A stretch of DNA of 64,000 nt from Perca fluviatilis (lineage: Eukaryota; Chordata; Actinopteri; Perciformes; Percidae). Location of the stretch: assembly GCF_010015445.1 (NCBI RefSeq), contig NC_053121.1, forward strand, positions 29,831,934 to 29,895,933, in the 5' to 3' direction. The first letter of the stretch is position 1. Every line of letters starts with the position of its first letter. This document shows positions 62,706 through 64,000 of the stretch, piece by piece. Under the pieces are notes generated by a model. It was not told the DNA's origin. It did not search any database and worked only from the letters and a program-made list of their open reading frames with translations. The position numbers and the translations under genes are program-made.

Positions 62706-64000
62706 CTGTTGAGATCAGGTAAGAGGAGGCAAAAAGGAGAAAAGAAGAGAGAGGAAAAAAAAAAAAACTTGTGATAACAGGAAAACACGGCAGATATGCG
62801 GCATCTCTGCTTGCATGACTGAGTGGACGGAACACGATGGATACATGTGTCAAGCTTGCCTTCCCATTATTCAGGTCACTGCAAAAAGCACAGCCATCAA
62901 TAATTCAAGGGCTGCTTTTCTGGTATTAAATAATTTCTCAGGCAGAAGTGGGAAAGGCTGTATTCATACGGTATATATGCACTTGCCACGTCTTGTAACC
63001 CTACTCTCTAAAAAAGGACCTCCGGACCGCGGGTGTCAATGAGTGGTGTGTTTGGAAGGTTTTTTGACAATCATCAACAATCTGCACACCATTTGAGAAA
63101 TGAATGAGTGAGGGGACGGAAATGACAGCTTTGGCCAATTTTAGATGAAAAGGGGTAAAAGACAGGCAGTTGCCATGGTGACAACTGTAGACTAAATTGA
63201 CTCAGTGATTGAGTGTCAGCTCAGAGTTGTAAGTTGCAGCCGAGCCAGTGTGGAGTTGCAATAATCATTTGTCCCAAACTGGGAAAATGCATTAGCGAGC
63301 CACGCCAGCCTCCACATCGCTCTCTGCGTCACTGTGCTGCTTAATAGAGACCAGCGCCTATGGGAATTCAATCATACTGTACCTGCACACATGCAGGGAG
63401 ACTATTTTCATTTTCCACATTGGCTTTAACACAGTTTTGGGTTTGATTCTAAAAACTAAGAGCCACTGATCTCAGGAACATATTTGTCGAGTGGAAGACT
63501 GTTGTATAGTTTCTGGAGGATTTAAAAATGTTTTAAATACGCTTTAACTTCAGTTTTACCCCCAGAGTGTGATTTCTTTTTTAATGAAGTCTTTAAAAGC
63601 TTCTATGGAAGGTGAGTGGTTTGGTTTGACCTGTGGCTAGGTCGGCACAAGATTGCTTTCTACTAAAACATTTATGAGTTGAGGGAGCCTACGGTGAATC
63701 CTTGGGAGCAGGCTATTTGACAGTCTGAGATTCTCAGACAGATGAAAAGTGTCACATTTGAGCAGAGTTCACCAAATGTCTGAGAGGAGAAAAAAAAAAA
63801 ATGGAGCCATCTGCTGTTTCTTCTCTGGTCTCGGCTTCCACCCACTCCATCATTAGAGTTGCTCCCTCAGATTGCCTTCACTCAAGCCTTTATCACCCAG
63901 CTGAAGCTGAGCTATTGCAGTTGGCATTCAGAGCGGGAAACAACTAGCACAAAAACAATTCATCTCAGCCTTTTCATCCAGAAGGATTTATGGAAAAGTG
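62706..64000 (-). other. tenm3: tenm3 intron upstream of the first visible exon
   Basis: No further teneurin exon with splice sites is recognisable between 62706 and the right edge. Sequence is unremarkable apart from short A runs. Confidence 0.55.

Overview
The window is vertebrate, and specifically teleost fish, nuclear DNA. Its genes are broken into many short exons with GT-AG introns. It is AT-rich and studded with CA/GT microsatellites, tRNA-derived SINEs, decayed non-LTR retrotransposon ends and short non-autonomous DNA transposons of kinds common in percomorph fish. The percomorph placement is an inference from the repeats and was not tested. No prokaryotic operon, CRISPR array, provirus or phage is present.

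Six protein-coding genes can be read, and the splice phases agree at every internal junction joined. Left to right: gpm6a (minus; only its first coding exon, 9168-9204, with intron 1 running off the left edge); spata4 (minus, 5 exons, 17555-20136, 221 aa); asb5 (minus, 7 coding exons, 21503-26991, 331 aa); ctso, cathepsin O (plus, 8 exons, 27970-34559, 338 aa); tdo2, tryptophan 2,3-dioxygenase (minus, 12 exons, 36255-42602, 406 aa); and the 3' half of tenm3, teneurin-3 (minus, 8 exons visible, 50527-62705, about 1,411 aa including the stop-proximal TCAP peptide). asb5 and ctso are divergent with start codons under 1 kb apart. ctso and tdo2 converge.

The remaining sequence is introns and spacers. 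1-9167 is gpm6a intron 1, with a palindromic Tc1/mariner-type element and two SINE copies. 9.7-17.3 kb is a spacer in which I see no gene; wdr17, which lies between GPM6A and SPATA4 in mammals, is not seen. 42.8-49.6 kb is a gene-free spacer with LINE fragments and a SINE with an intact target-site duplication. The tdo2 introns hold several transposon insertions.

Functionally the genes are unrelated neighbours: a neuronal membrane glycoprotein, a testis/cilia-type CH-like protein, an ankyrin/SOCS-box E3 adaptor, a lysosomal cysteine protease, a liver-type haem dioxygenase and a synaptic adhesion receptor. All are linked on human chromosome 4q, though there tdo2/ctso lie far from the gpm6a-spata4-asb5 block. 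The best regulatory observation is a consensus palindromic RFX X-box 172 bp upstream of the spata4 start codon. I found no evidence of a previously undescribed biological system; the most useful points are gene models, regulatory candidates and precisely bounded mobile elements.
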